A program made the position numbers and the translations under genes. Below the pieces are notes generated by a model. The model had not been told where the DNA came from. It saw nothing but the letters and a program-made list of their open reading frames with translations, and searched no databases. Shown here piece after piece: positions 41,140 to 51,705 of a stretch of 64,000 nt of DNA. Source of the stretch: Symbiodinium natans (lineage: Eukaryota > Sar > Dinophyceae > Suessiales > Symbiodiniaceae); contig CAJNDS010000726.1 in NCBI GenBank assembly GCA_905221605.1, forward strand, positions 1 to 64,000, read 5' to 3'. How positions within the stretch are numbered: position 1 is the first letter of the stretch; the number at the start of each line of letters is the position of its first letter.

Positions 41140-41231
41140 TCGCCGAGCTTCTCCCGCTCGGCGGCGGCCAGCTGGGCCTCCAGTGCTTCCAATGTTCGCG
41201 CGGCGGACGGCGCGGCAGGCCCCGAGTCGGC
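41140..41231 (-). CDS. Coding exon, coiled-coil-like
   Basis: CCCCCTTCCACAG acceptor, then ARTLEALEAQLAAAEREKLG after a Pro/Ala lead, ending GGCGA|GTTAGGG. 92 bp = 30 codons + 2. A 180-nt sense pyrimidine tract lies just upstream. Confidence 0.75.
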
Positions 41232-41232
41232 C

Positions 41233-41420
41233 TGTGGAAGGGGGGGAAAGCGGGAAAAAAGAGGGAAATAGGGGGGAAAAAAGGGGGAAAAAGATGAAAA
41301 AAAAGATGAAAAAAAAGATGAAAAAAAAGAGGAACAAAGATGAAAAAAACAAAAAAAGCGGAAAAGAAGGGGGCAAAAAGGGGGAAACAAAAAGGGGGAA
41401 AAAAGGGGGGGGGGGGGTTT
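41233..41420 (+). repeat. Polypurine tract (sense-strand polypyrimidine)
   Basis: About 185 bases of almost only A and G on plus, with GATGAAAAAAAA units. It ends at the acceptor of the exon at 41140-41231. Confidence 0.85.
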
Positions 41421-41442
41421 AGGGAGAAAGAGGGGGAAGGTC

Positions 41443-41500
41443 GGCCCTATAATCCCCATAATCAACCCTATATAGGGCCTTTTTAAGGGTTTTTAGGTTG
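41443..41500 (-). mobile_element. Short element family M, copy 2 (inverted)
   Basis: Reverse complement of the segment at 505-562 with few differences. Confidence 0.5.
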
Positions 41501-41749
41501 CCATTCGGGGGCTCATAAAGGCAGAATCCCGCTTTTCGGTTTCGGAGGCTTTTGGGTGCGGGGGCCTTGCTTTGTGAAACCGCGGCGACCTTGAACTCAG
41601 AGTTTTTGAGGGATTTAGGTTTAGGGTTTAGGGTTTAGGGTTTAGGGTTTAGGGTTGAGGGTTGAGGGTTGAGGGTTTAGGGTTTAGGGTTTAGAGTTTT
41701 TGAGGGATCTTCGTTTCGGTTTCGAAGGCTCATGGGGTTTAGGGCTGGG

Positions 41750-41805
41750 GTGTCGCAGCTTCAGGGCGTCTACCTCGTGGCCCCAAAGGACTTAAGGACA
41801 CCTTG
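41750..41805 (+). CDS. Possible plus-strand exon
   Basis: Open frame reading SQLQGVYLVAPKDLRTP between two G-strand arrays. Limits unclear. Confidence 0.35.
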
Positions 41806-42851
41806 AGCTGCAATCAGGGTTTAGGTTTAGGGTTTAGGGTTTAGGGATTAGGGTTTAGGGATTAGGGATCCTTCGACTGGAAGTTGGGTGCGGGGCCTTC
41901 GGGTTGGGAGGGTGGGGAACCCCACAGGCTCGAAACACGTCCGCTTCAAACCCCTCTCGGAACCCGACGGATGATGCCTGAACCCCCCTAAACCCTAAAC
42001 CCTAAACCCTAAACCCTAAACCCTAAACCCTAAACCCTAAACCCTGAACCCTCCAAAGCCCCAGAAGAACCCTTGAAACCTAAACTGAAACGCCGTGTCT
42101 CTCAGTGACCCCTAGAAGGCGGACACACCACCAACACAGCTGCGACTACGTCTTTGTGGTTGCAGATGCCATTTTCAAGAGCCCGACACTCACACCCAAA
42201 CCCTGAACCCTGAACCCTAAACCCTAAACCCCAAACCCCAAACCCTAAACCCTGAACCCTGAACCCTAAACCCCAAACCCTAAACCCTAACCCCTAAACC
42301 CAAAATTAAACCCTAAACCCTAAACCCTAAACCCTAAACCCTAAACCCTGAACCCTAAACCCTGAACCCTAAACCCTGAACCCTGAACCCTAAACCCTGA
42401 ACCCTAATCCCCAACTCAAGCCCCCATGAGAGCTGCGCTTCGTCAGCTCCTGTGGAGGCAGGCAGTACCTTCTGCCAATCGTCCCAAGAGGGGGTTTAGG
42501 GTTTAGGGTTTAGGGTTAGGGTTTAGGGTTTAGGTGTGTGTAGGTTTGAGGATGTAGGGATTTATGACATTTTGGGTGCAGGGCTGAGGGAATCACGATG
42601 TTGTAACCAAACACCATGCAGCCGAAACAAGGCGAACAAACTACAGCAAGCACAGGCAAAACCGGCACCCCTAGGCCAGGCAGCGCAAAACTCTGCATCC
42701 TCAAGAAGCCTTAAACCCTCGGGAGATGCTCCCTAGCTTCATAGCCTAACACAAGCAGCTCCGGAAACCAGTCAAAAACCAGCATTGTGAATTCTGAACC
42801 CTCAAGGCCCTTCAGCAAGCAGCGGCGCTCCTGAGCCAGGCACAGCTCACA

Positions 42852-42856
42852 CCCTG
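42852..42856. repeat. Target-site duplication of the copia element, left
   Basis: CCCTG immediately before the left LTR, repeated at 51701-51705. The register is ambiguous by one base (ACCCT would also fit). Confidence 0.85.
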
Positions 42857-43029
42857 TATCGGTCAGCGTGTTGGGCTCTCCTCTTCTATGTGGCTTCCAG
42901 GAAATCTGTTGTCGCCAAAAATGTGATGCAAGAAGTGGTAGTCGTTTTCCGCACTGCTGGAAGTGAGAACCGAATGCTTGCAAGCACTGGAAGGTGGAGG
43001 CAAAACTGATTTGTACAAGTCTTCTGACA
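42857..43029 (-). repeat. 3' LTR of the copia element (173 bp, internal deletion)
   Basis: Matches both ends of the 5' LTR closely but lacks its central 136 bp. The join GCACTGCTGGAAGTG suggests deletion across short matches. The pol frame runs on into this LTR because the deletion removes the stop present in the full LTR. Confidence 0.9.
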
Positions 43030-45869
43030 TGCCCCCAGGAAGAATGCCGAAGCATTTCAGTGCTTGCGCCTGCTCTGTACACTGAAGAAAAACAGAGTTT
43101 GTCACATTCTCCGCAGCAGGCTCCCTCAACATCTGACGTCTCTTCTTCGCTGAAATGAAGGCTCCATCGTAACGGATCCTCCAATATCCAGATGCCAGGA
43201 AACGTTTGAGCACATCTTGTTTGCTAGCCTTCGTCAAACCATCCGCCAGCATGTGGTTGCTATCACACCACAAAAGCACTGTCTTTTGTTTTTCTAGATG
43301 CTGTCTCAACGACAAAAGTTCCAAACCAGTATACTTATCCTTTTGACTGGCAACGAAGACACCCTTCGACAACGTATCGAACATGGCCTTTGCGTCGACC
43401 ACAAGGTATGAGGGGACCTTGGCCGCCGTATTCTCTGGGACCTTGGCATCGACATAGTCGCCGATCATCTCCCGCCACTCTAAGCGAGCAAAGAAAAGCT
43501 CCTGCTCTGTGTCAGCAAGGGCTTGTGATTCTGCACTCAAAGAACTACGGGCTATTCGGTGCAATCTTCCACTCTTCCAGGCGATAGGATTGACGCGTCC
43601 CATTCCAGCCTCGAGAGACTGCTGATGCATTAGAGCAATTAAATGCCCTCCTGTGGATGAGAAATCCGGACGATTCGCAAGAGAAGCGTCTGACCATGCG
43701 ATCATGCATAACTGCTCGGGATCCTCTGCTCCCAAAGATTGCACCTGAACAGACAAACTTCGAGCTGAATACACTTCACGGATCAACTTGTTGACCTGTT
43801 CCACGATGCTGGAATCTTGCGAAGCGATGAGAGATTGCAGATAATTAAGTTTAGCAGCGTGCTGTGGAGCACTTTGATAAACTCTCCACTGCACACTTCC
43901 CAACACGGCACGCACCTGGCTGACTTCCGCAAGAGTCAACTTGCGCTCTTCACGGATCGGGTCGAGCTGCTTCAACTCCTGGCAGAAACTGGAGTGGTCT
44001 AAGCTTACAGAATGGTCAGGATGCTGCATGATGTTGACACCACAATGTCGAAAGGCTCCATGCTCCCATGGACTCCATTCATAGGCATTCTTGAAGCCGT
44101 GCAAGAAGTCTTGCCAGGCCTTTGAGGAGGAGCATCCCGTCATTAAGAAGTCGTCAACATGGCTGGACACAAGTCCAACCACAGCGCCTGAAGCATCCCG
44201 GATGCGCCACACACAGCTGTCGGTGGTAAGCGTTTCGGCACCTAAGCTGACCAAAGTCCTATGTACGTCTTCGTACCATTCTCTTGGGGCGGATACCAAT
44301 CCGTAGCAGCTGCGTAGGAGCTGCACTGCCTGTCCTTCTTGTAGGCCGAGCGCATGCGCCAGCTCGGGAACTGGAGCCGCGAACACGCACCTCTGCCCTT
44401 GTGGAGATTTTGCCTGTAAGAAGGCCGATTTCACATCCCCACACAAGATGTCCCACTTTCGAACTGAAGCCATGTTTAACAGAAGTTGCCGAGAAAGACG
44501 TGACATAGCTGGGCTCACCGTATTGGCCTCCAGAAGATTCGGATCGGAGTAGCCGAGAATGACAATTCTAGCCTTGGCTTTGATCCGCTCTCCAGAGGCT
44601 TTGGGGGGATCGCTCGCAGGTTGTCCATCCTTTGGCTCAGCAGATTCATCAGGAGCACTTTTGAAAGTGAGAACCCATCGCATTTTGAGCAACTCTCTCT
44701 GAGGCAGAAACTTCTGAACTGCCCTCACAGCCTGGGTCTTCATCCAGTTGTCCACTTCGACCTTCATGGCCTCGTCCATTGCAGCACGCTGTACCCCATT
44801 AAGTTTGGCATAGCTGACCTCTACGCCCTTTTGGACGCTTTTCGCGATGAATCGTTTGGGATTCTTCACGAGGGCCTTCCACTCGGCCTCGCTCGATGGG
44901 GCAGCGAGGGTGACTGCAAACGCAGGGGACTCGTCCTGCAAGGAGGCGCATGAGGCATTCTGGATGACATAGGCAGAACTCTCACTCTCTTCCTGATCCA
45001 AGGTCACAAAGTTCGCGGGAAGGTATTGAGGATCATTCAAGAAACGACTCATGTCCAAATTTTCCACCAGCGAATTGTGAGCCTGCGGCACAGGGATCAT
45101 CTCCGCCTCATCATCATGAGGAGGCTCCGGATCCGGACGTTTTGAGCCTCGTGACATCTCAGCAGGGACTGGAATCATTTCCTCTTCTTCTTCAAAGTCC
45201 TCGGCTTCTGGCTCAGGACCGTAATGAAGCTGAGGAGGGAGTACTGGAGGTTCTGGAGCAGCTCGCCGACCAGGAGGAACTGACCTGGATCGGGCCGGAG
45301 TCTTGGAACGTCCTCGGGTTCGGGAGCGAACGATGGTTTCATCGTCAAAGGAACCACGATCAAGGAGACTCGCCAACGAAGCAAACATCCACGGAAACTC
45401 GGCACCTGCTGCACCCTCGGCGATGAGGCGCTCAGATTCGGTGGAGTGTCGGACCTGACTCTGATGAAAGCGCTTAAGCCGGCCGTTGCAGACTGCCCAC
45501 ACTATTGCACTAGGCTTTCGGACCCCTTCTTCTGAGACCACACGAGTCTCTGTGGCCAACACTCGGGCTGGTCCATAGAAGCGGGCTATCCCCATCCGGG
45601 GACGGTCCACCACCGAGTTGGCCGGAGCATCCTGCGGAACCTGGAATCGTTGGTAGAAAATGATGTCCCCAGGCAAGAATCTTTTGGCTGGCCTTGTTCG
45701 GGAATTCATTGCCCTTGACATCACTTCTCGAGCTCGAGCTTCGATGAAGGCTTTCTCTGCCCTGGTGCGTAGCTCAAGGGATTCTGCCATGCCATGGGAA
45801 GGGTCGGACATAGCACTTTGGGCGCAGACCTCTCCAGGACGTTCACGGCTATGTCCCGTCTCTACCGAA
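43030..45869 (-). CDS. copia integrase C-terminus, reverse transcriptase and RNase H
   Basis: Long open frame. The integrase tail (FLPGDIIFYQR, ARFYGPARVL) is followed by an acidic linker, then the reverse transcriptase with GDVKSAFLQ, CYGLVSAPREWY and the catalytic SSHVDDFLM at about 44142-44165. RNase H follows, with AWSDASLANRPDFSS, SLSAESQALADTEQE and VVDAKAMFDTL. The catalytic carboxylates of both domains appear intact. The annotated frame extends from 46147 into the 3' LTR because of the LTR deletion. In active relatives it copies the RNA and degrades the template. Confidence 0.88.
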
Positions 45870-46334
45870 GGCCCATTGGGCTGGAGAAAAACCCAGGGTT
45901 CTGGCCATGGTATTGTGTGCAGCCACCATCTGCGCAGCCGCCCTCGTAGGATGATACTGTTCCTGGCGCATGAAGGCCTCAATCTTCCTACGAATTGTCC
46001 CAATGGATCGCTCGACCTCGGAGATCCCTTCGTGGTACTCGGCAGGAATGACACTGAGCTCGATGCCTCGGGACGAGCAGTATTCTCCCAGATCAAGTCC
46101 TCTGAAAGCTCCCTCGGGATCGAGCTTGATGGTTTCAGGAAACCCAAAGATCTGGCACCAGCGAAGTTCCAAGGTCCGGCATACCTGGGCGGTCGTCATG
46201 TGCCTCATCTCTTTCTCGGGGTGCCTTATCATCTCTTCTACTACGCAGAAGCCGGAGGCCTCATCGACCATGAGCAAGTAGTGGAACACTTCCTGGCCAA
46301 TTCGCATATAGAAACCATCGATCCTCACGCTTCA
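45870..46334 (-). pseudogene. copia integrase catalytic core
   Basis: RIDGFYMRIGQEVFHYLLMV then D in VDEAS, D in LDPEGAF and E in GISEVERSIGT give the D,D,E triad. The frame slips near 45870. Confidence 0.78.
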
Positions 46335-47460
46335 GACTGACCGCGGGAGCTGAAGTGCGAATCTGGTTCTCCATGCACATGTCACATTTAAACTCAGCGG
46401 CCACGGCTAACAGCTTAGGAGATGCACCTCTGGCTCGAAGGTTCTTGAGGAGGAGGCTGTTGGAAGGATGTCCGAACCTCCGATGAAGCTTCTGCACGGT
46501 GTCTAACAAGCTTTCCAGCTCCTTCTTATCCACGCCTTCAAGAGCTTCTTTCTGGGCCGTCACGGCATAGACGGGGTTCCCTTCTCCTGAGGCTGAGCTA
46601 GCCCCATGAAAGTTCATGACTGACCCACAGAAGGCACGATACAGGTAATCCCACTGGTTCTCTACACTCTCCATTTTTGAAGACACCCTAGAGCAATCCA
46701 GGAACATCGCCTTTGACGTGGTTCGAATTTGTAGATCTCCGTGCTGCCACTCGAAGGCCTTTCCGGATTCTGCAAGAGTCTGCCAGAACTGGCATGAGTC
46801 ACGATCTCGCCAAGCACTGGAATGCTTTTCTGAGACCCAGACACATTCTCCACGACGAAGTTGTTGTTGGGAAAGGGAGATCACATTCCTCAACACCTTG
46901 CGGGATCGATTCACCATGGCACGCTGTCGTCTGTCTGAGTCACTTCCTTGCCTGCAAGGTCCTTTCGGAAGTTGGAACCATGCGAAAGCCGGGCTTCGCT
47001 GTTCCAGTTGCTGGTGAGCTCTATGACATCCACCTCGAGTGCCCAAGTCAAAACCCTGTGAGAGATTTGCTGACAACCCTTGTCCACCTTGCTGTCCCAA
47101 AAGAGAGCATAGAGGACTGTCAGCAGGGCCGCCGAACTCCACGACCTGCAAACAGTGAGGGTCCCTGCCATGCACATCAAGAAGTGAGTTGACCTCATCC
47201 CACACTTCCTCGCACGAGGCTTGTAGAAGGTGACGGACATCCTGGCACAAGAGAACTTCTCCCGCGCCCTGTCCCTCAACTGGATCAACGGCATAGGCGT
47301 CCTCGCCCTCGTTGTCGTCGTACTTCAAAGGCCTGACGGACCTGGGCAAAGGAAACCCCAGTTTCTTGAGGCATTCCCGTCGGGCTTCCGTACTCTGAGC
47401 AATCAACCGAGAGGAGTAAAAGGTCAAAGAGATTCTGGTACCTGACCAGCGATCAGTCGC
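46335..47460 (-). pseudogene. copia linker and integrase zinc-binding domain
   Basis: Reads through VVEFGGPADSPLCSLL and LEQRSPAFAWFQLPKGPC, then the HHCC motif LHRRFGHPSNSLLLKNL ... CDMC (H-x4-H, C-x2-C) at about 46370-46490. The frame slips near 46335 before the catalytic core. Confidence 0.75.
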
Positions 47461-48030
47461 ATGAAAACTCTTGGAGAGAACTGAATGAAACGATGTCTGG
47501 TTGTATGAAGATGGCCTGGTACTCGTTGACCGTTACGCTTGGTCTTCCATCGCACCGGGCTCACACTGGGATCGCTATCTTCAGTCAACTCCACCCATAG
47601 TTGTCCCCCTTTGAAGTCTCCGAAGGAGCAAGTGAAGTTGCTGCTACCAGGATCATTGTTGGGATCAAGATGGATGTTCATGGGCTGATTAAAGTTCACC
47701 GCAAAACTTGTCCAACATGATCCCTCCTGAGCAAGGTGGTGCTTGCCGAAGAGGTTCACGTACTTGCACAACCATGGAAGCTCGTGACTCTTTCGAGCGA
47801 TGCCGGACATGTTCCCATGTGAAAAGAGGCCGAAAACGTTGTACCCAGTCCCATTTTTCGGTTCAAGAGTACTGCGGTTGCTCTGAGAGATGGCTTCACG
47901 GACAGCCATGAGCTGGAAAAGAAGCTGTTCACAATCTTTGAAGGAAAAGAGTTGGTCGTGGCACATCTGGCGAGCGAGGTCTTCAATCTCTCGCACGCCT
48001 TGCTTCACAACATGCATCACTGCGGGCCCT
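47430..48030 (-). pseudogene. 2-oxoglutarate/Fe(II)-oxygenase-like module within the copia polyprotein
   Basis: Between protease and integrase the frame reads FAVNFNQPMNIHLDPNND, with the HxD pair at 47664-47672, then FGDFKGGQLWVE. After a frame slip near 47470 it reads FHATDRWSGTRISLTFYSSR, with the distal His at 47461-47463 and the Arg at 47434-47436. HxD...H...R with FxGGxLW is the layout of double-stranded beta-helix 2OG-Fe(II) oxygenases. Ty1/copia elements of plants, fungi and animals do not usually carry such a domain. Its role in the element is unknown; modification of nucleic acid or protein is only a guess. Confidence 0.65.
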
Positions 48031-50059
48031 GGGTTCTCGTCTGATACTCCTGCTCTTCCGCTGGGATCGCTTGATGTCGCTTGTTCCCAGGAGTCTGGTT
48101 CATACCCTCTGCACTCGCCTCTTCGAGGTTCACCACAACGGTCGACTTTGGGCTCGCAGCTCCGGCGTTGGCACTCGAAGGTGAGGAAGGTGGCAGAGGG
48201 CTTGCTCCCATTGGGCCCTGCTTGGGGATCACTTTGTCCTTCTGCGTCCTGATCTTCTCGAGCTGGCGCACCACGCTGTTCTCTGCAGCTTGAAGAGCGA
48301 TGGCCTGATCCTTCAGGCGAGGGTTGAAAGCCAAATCCTCCTTGGTCTCGGTCACCACCTCCTGGACATCGAGGTTGAGGGGTCGGGCGGCACGGTGGAG
48401 ACCTGTCTTGCCAACCCGGGGGATGTAGGTGAGCCTGAGGCTGCACCGGGTGCAGAGTTGCCACGTGGCATGTTGGTTGCTCCTTGTCGCCACGACGTGG
48501 GGTCCCATACATGGGGGTCCCTTCAAGCGCACGTCCCTGGGATTGGCTTCTTCGATCCTGCTCCAGTCCAACTCGGGGGCAGGCTCTGCTTTGGGCTTGG
48601 TGCCTTTCCCCTTCCCCTTGACGCTGCAGGCTTCACCGCAGCTTTGGCCTTGGCCACTGAAGCTTCCACCGCAGCCGCAGACAAGCCGCTGCTCTCGGCA
48701 GTCGGAGTGGCCATGGCCCCGTACAAGAGCACGAAGGATTCGAAAGGGATCTTCAAGGCACCCACTGGAGTCTTCTCCAGGAGCACTATCGGCACACCCT
48801 CGTGAGTGAAAGAGAACTGCAGGACACGAAGAAGGAGATTCAGGCGCTGCTTCATATTCAAGATGAGTATCCCCTCGAGCTTGGAAATCAGATGGCAAAG
48901 GCTCAAGCACAAACACTGCACCGATGTTTTCTTCTGCCTCGAAGGTTGTGGGAGGCACCTCAGGAATCCTCGCTGCCGGAGAAAGAATCGAGAAGGAATC
49001 CTGCAACCAATTGCGACTCAAATCGATCAACAAATGTCCTGAGGGACTTCTACGCAGCTTAACCCCTGTGGAGGGGTCCAGTGCAGCAAACACCGCCACA
49101 TCCTGATGGCAATCCAGCACGGTGCGCAGAGCCCTGAGAGTTTTTATGCCGATCAAGATTGGGACATTCTCCACGTCCAGAGAAAACACTCCTAGATCCA
49201 CACGGACGGGACCCAAGTCCTGAGGAATGAACATTTGTGACAAGGAAAAACCAATCGATCCGTTTCCAAATCGAAATCTCCTGGGAGGAGTTGAGGATAT
49301 CTGAAAGGAGTCGGGGACGCCATTTAGTTCATATCTAACTGCCATCAAGTCCTCGATAGCAGGGAGCGAGCCGACGGTCTCAGTTGCTCCTGAGTCAATG
49401 ACCGCGTGTCCCCTGGGCTGAGCCTCCCCTTGTCCCGAAGCAAAAGCATCATCAATTTGGTGTGAAGTCACCACGTATGAAGTGTCTTGAAGTCCACCCC
49501 ACCGAAAATCCAAACACATGTCGCTTGGGGTCCTTGTGTCAAGGATCTCATGCTTGTCCCCGTCGCGGATCGTGGAGATGCCCTTGTCGGGTTGGAGGAT
49601 CTCGCGCGGGGAGTCGGGGGAGACCATGAAGATACCCTCAGCCATGAAGTTGCGGGCGCCCTTGCCTTTGGAGGAGCCCTTGCCAGTAGAGGACCTCTTG
49701 GGACACGACCTCCACGAGTGTTCCTTCGATCCACACACGAAGCAGCCTGAGAAGGATGGATCTCCAGGCTGAGCAAAGATGTCGGAGGTCGCTGCCAAGA
49801 TGGGAGCTGGAGGAGAACGAGGAAAGGACGGCTTTCCTTTCCCTTTACCTTTGCCCTTACCTTTGAAACGAGGCTTCCCTTTACTCCCAGGATTGAAAGG
49901 ATAAAAACCCCGACTGAGGTTTCGGGCTTTGACTGCTTGTCTCGCTTGAGTGAAGTTGCGAGACTTGGGATCTTGGAGGGAAAAGGCATCTTCAGCGTCG
50001 CGCGTGGCATCGGAAGGAGCCGTCGAGGTGCCACCACTGAAATCCTCCCAATCATGCCA
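48030..50059 (-). pseudogene. copia gag C-terminus, zinc knuckle and aspartic protease (frame 2)
   Basis: After the slip the frame reads a basic KGKGKG linker, then a CCHC zinc knuckle (C-x2-C-x4-H-x4-C, at about 49703-49744) and a protease with catalytic DSGA (AVIDSGATETVG, about 49400). Further on a second small Cys/His motif (QHATWQLCTRCSLR) precedes a Lys/Gln-rich linker. The frame slips again near 48030. The protease cuts the polyprotein in active relatives. Confidence 0.75.
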
Positions 50060-51273
50060 GGCCCATAAAGTCCTGTCGTGTCCTGGGTGTAGAACTCGCC
50101 GTCCTCAGCCATTTCCCAGAAGGAGAATGCACCATCATCATCCTGATGCCAGAAGCCTGTTTCGCCATGGTAGCTGGCCGGCTCCGGCTCATGGTGGTAG
50201 TACACCTCTGGGGGAAGCCGAGAACCCACGTAGTGGACCTCACTGGAAGAAACTAGCTCTTGCAAGTCCTCTTCCGGCGCCATCACGAGGCTCCATTCGC
50301 CTTCTTCCTCCACCCAGAAAGACCTGCGGCGGGGTTGATGGTTCCGCTTGGCCTCATCATGCACCATCAACTCATCTTCCATAGACCGCATGGCCCTCTC
50401 GACGTCGGTGAACAGGAGAGAGTTTCCTGCCGCAGCCTGGATGGAGAGTCTTGCACTTGTCGGGAGGTTGGCACGACGAAGAAGCAGCCAGCCAAGGACT
50501 TCTCCTGGCAACACTTCCTCCAGGCCTTCCTCATAGCGGTCCCACACCTCCAAGTCCTTCATCATCTGGGCGCTGTCGTCGCTGTCGTCGTCATCGTCAT
50601 CCGGTTTCTTCTTTCGTCCTTTCTGCCAGCTCCTCTTAGGGCCAGCATCTCGAAGCTCAAACTCGGTCTCGTCATACTCCGCATCGAAGGCGTCCTCTTC
50701 GGGCTGCCCCTCTTCCTCTGCTGTCGGTTCCTGGGTTGTCTCGCTGCTTCTGCGCGTCGGAGATCCTCGATCACGCCGGGAGGCATTGCTTGGAGAAGAG
50801 GGAGCTGAAGGTTGCCGAGGAGGGACGGCTTCACGAACCTGAGGTTCTTGGCTGACGGGAAGTCCATGTTCTTTACGGGCTCGATGCAAAGCCACCTGCA
50901 CCCGCTTGTATGTCTGGCGGACCTGTGAGGCCCACGAACTCATTGCAGTGCCGGGGCTTCGACGGAGCCTGATCATGAGCTCCTCTAGCCTGATTCCGAC
51001 ATCAGGAATCGGAGACCGTCCGAGACGATCTCGGAGGAACTCCAACAGGTACACGGAGCCATCACGGCGAGTCAGCTTCTGGTGGTTGACGTCTTGCGTT
51101 ATTGTCCATGCTCTATCGCGAAGTTGGGCAACAATGGAGGGACCGAATTGTCGACGCTTCTTCCTTGGTGTCTTCTCATAAAGTAGCCGGACCCTTCTGA
51201 CGAAGTCCGTCCACCCAGCGGAATCACCGTCCCAACTGCACCGAGTCAGCGAAGCATCGTAGTCTTTCTCCAT
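50060..51273 (-). CDS. copia gag, N-terminal part
   Basis: Starts at MEKDYDASLTRCSWDG. The first third (LRDRLGRSPIPDVGIRLEEL and following) is the gag-like capsid region. A charged, disordered, acidic middle and a Tyr/Glu-rich stretch follow. The frame is good to about 50060 and then slips by one. It overlaps nothing else real. No close cellular relative is suggested. Confidence 0.75.
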
Positions 51274-51371
51274 GTCGCCGAAGACAAACTCTGCCCTTCA
51301 CAGGCAAGTGGGGAAGACCGGGAGCCCCAGCCGTCCAAAACAGATTCGTCTGGTCACCACCGCGAGCTCTT

Positions 51372-51390
51372 GGATCGAGCTCCGCTGCCA
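51372..51390 (-). other. Putative primer-binding site
   Basis: TGGCAGCGGAGCTCGATCC begins at, or one base inside, the end of the 5' LTR. TGG fits pairing with a tRNA CCA end; the tRNA is not identified. Confidence 0.55.
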
Positions 51391-51391
51391 G

Positions 51392-51700
51392 TATCGGTCA
51401 GCGTGTTGGGCTCTCCTCTTCTATGTGGCTTCCAGGAAATCTGTTGTCGCCAAAAATGTGATGCAAGAAGTGGTAGTCGTTTTCCGCACTGCTCGCACGA
51501 AGTCGATCTGAGATCTGAAGGAAAAGAGTCAGGAGCCTATGGCTGAAGCGAAGCTATCCTAAGGATGGCTTGGAGTTACACAGCGTAGCACGTTTTCGGT
51601 CGCTAAGACCTCGGGCCGAAGGAGCTCCTGGAAGTGAGAACCGAATGCTTGCAAGCACTGGAAGGTGGAGGCAAAACTGATTTGTACAAGTCTTCTGACA
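51392..51700 (-). repeat. 5' LTR of the copia element (309 bp)
   Basis: Begins TGTCAGAAGACTTG in element sense and ends CCGATA. It holds 136 bp (about 51494-51629) missing from the other LTR. Confidence 0.9.
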
Positions 51701-51705
51701 CCCTG
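51701..51705. repeat. Target-site duplication of the copia element, right
   Basis: CCCTG directly after the 5' LTR, matching 42852-42856. Confidence 0.85.

Larger units (their letters stand above)
35205..42535. repeat. Telomere-repeat arrays, block 9
   Basis: C-strand: 35205-35277, 35417-35640 (degenerate end), 36396-36425, 38165-38245 (degenerate), 38699-38756, 39420-39483, 41103-41139, 41985-42055, 42198-42412 (many CCCTGAA variants). G-strand: 35723-35768, 36546-36583, 37053-37093, 37187-37222, 38337-38422, 38858-38886, 41610-41695, 41815-41870, 42493-42535. Confidence 0.93.
42857..51700 (-). mobile_element. Ty1/copia LTR retrotransposon, full length, minus strand
   Basis: 8,844 bp between 5-bp target duplications. 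In element order (right to left) it has a 5' LTR, primer-binding region, gag, zinc knuckle, aspartic protease, an oxygenase-like module, integrase, reverse transcriptase, RNase H and a shortened 3' LTR. Integrase before reverse transcriptase and the HVDD form of the polymerase motif place it in Ty1/copia. The polyprotein is broken by five frame changes, at about 50060, 48030, 47470, 46335 and 45870, so this copy is probably inactive, unless some are sequencing errors. It contains no telomere array, which suggests it arrived later than the arrays around it. The restored target site would read CACACCCTGTGCAA. Confidence 0.93.

Noticed and set aside
42420-42490. Exon between arrays at 42.4 kb
   Set aside because: Both strands are open and plausible (plus PMRAALRQLLWRQAV, minus WDDWQKVLPASTGADE); no splice evidence decides.
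45142-46340. Plus-strand ORFs up to 226 codons across the copia element
   Set aside because: Antisense shadows of the integrase and reverse transcriptase frame.
51494-51629. Relic of the dinoflagellate spliced leader in the 5' LTR (AGCCATAGGCTCCTG in element sense)
   Set aside because: Only a partial match with internal differences; no complete leader sequence was found anywhere in the window.
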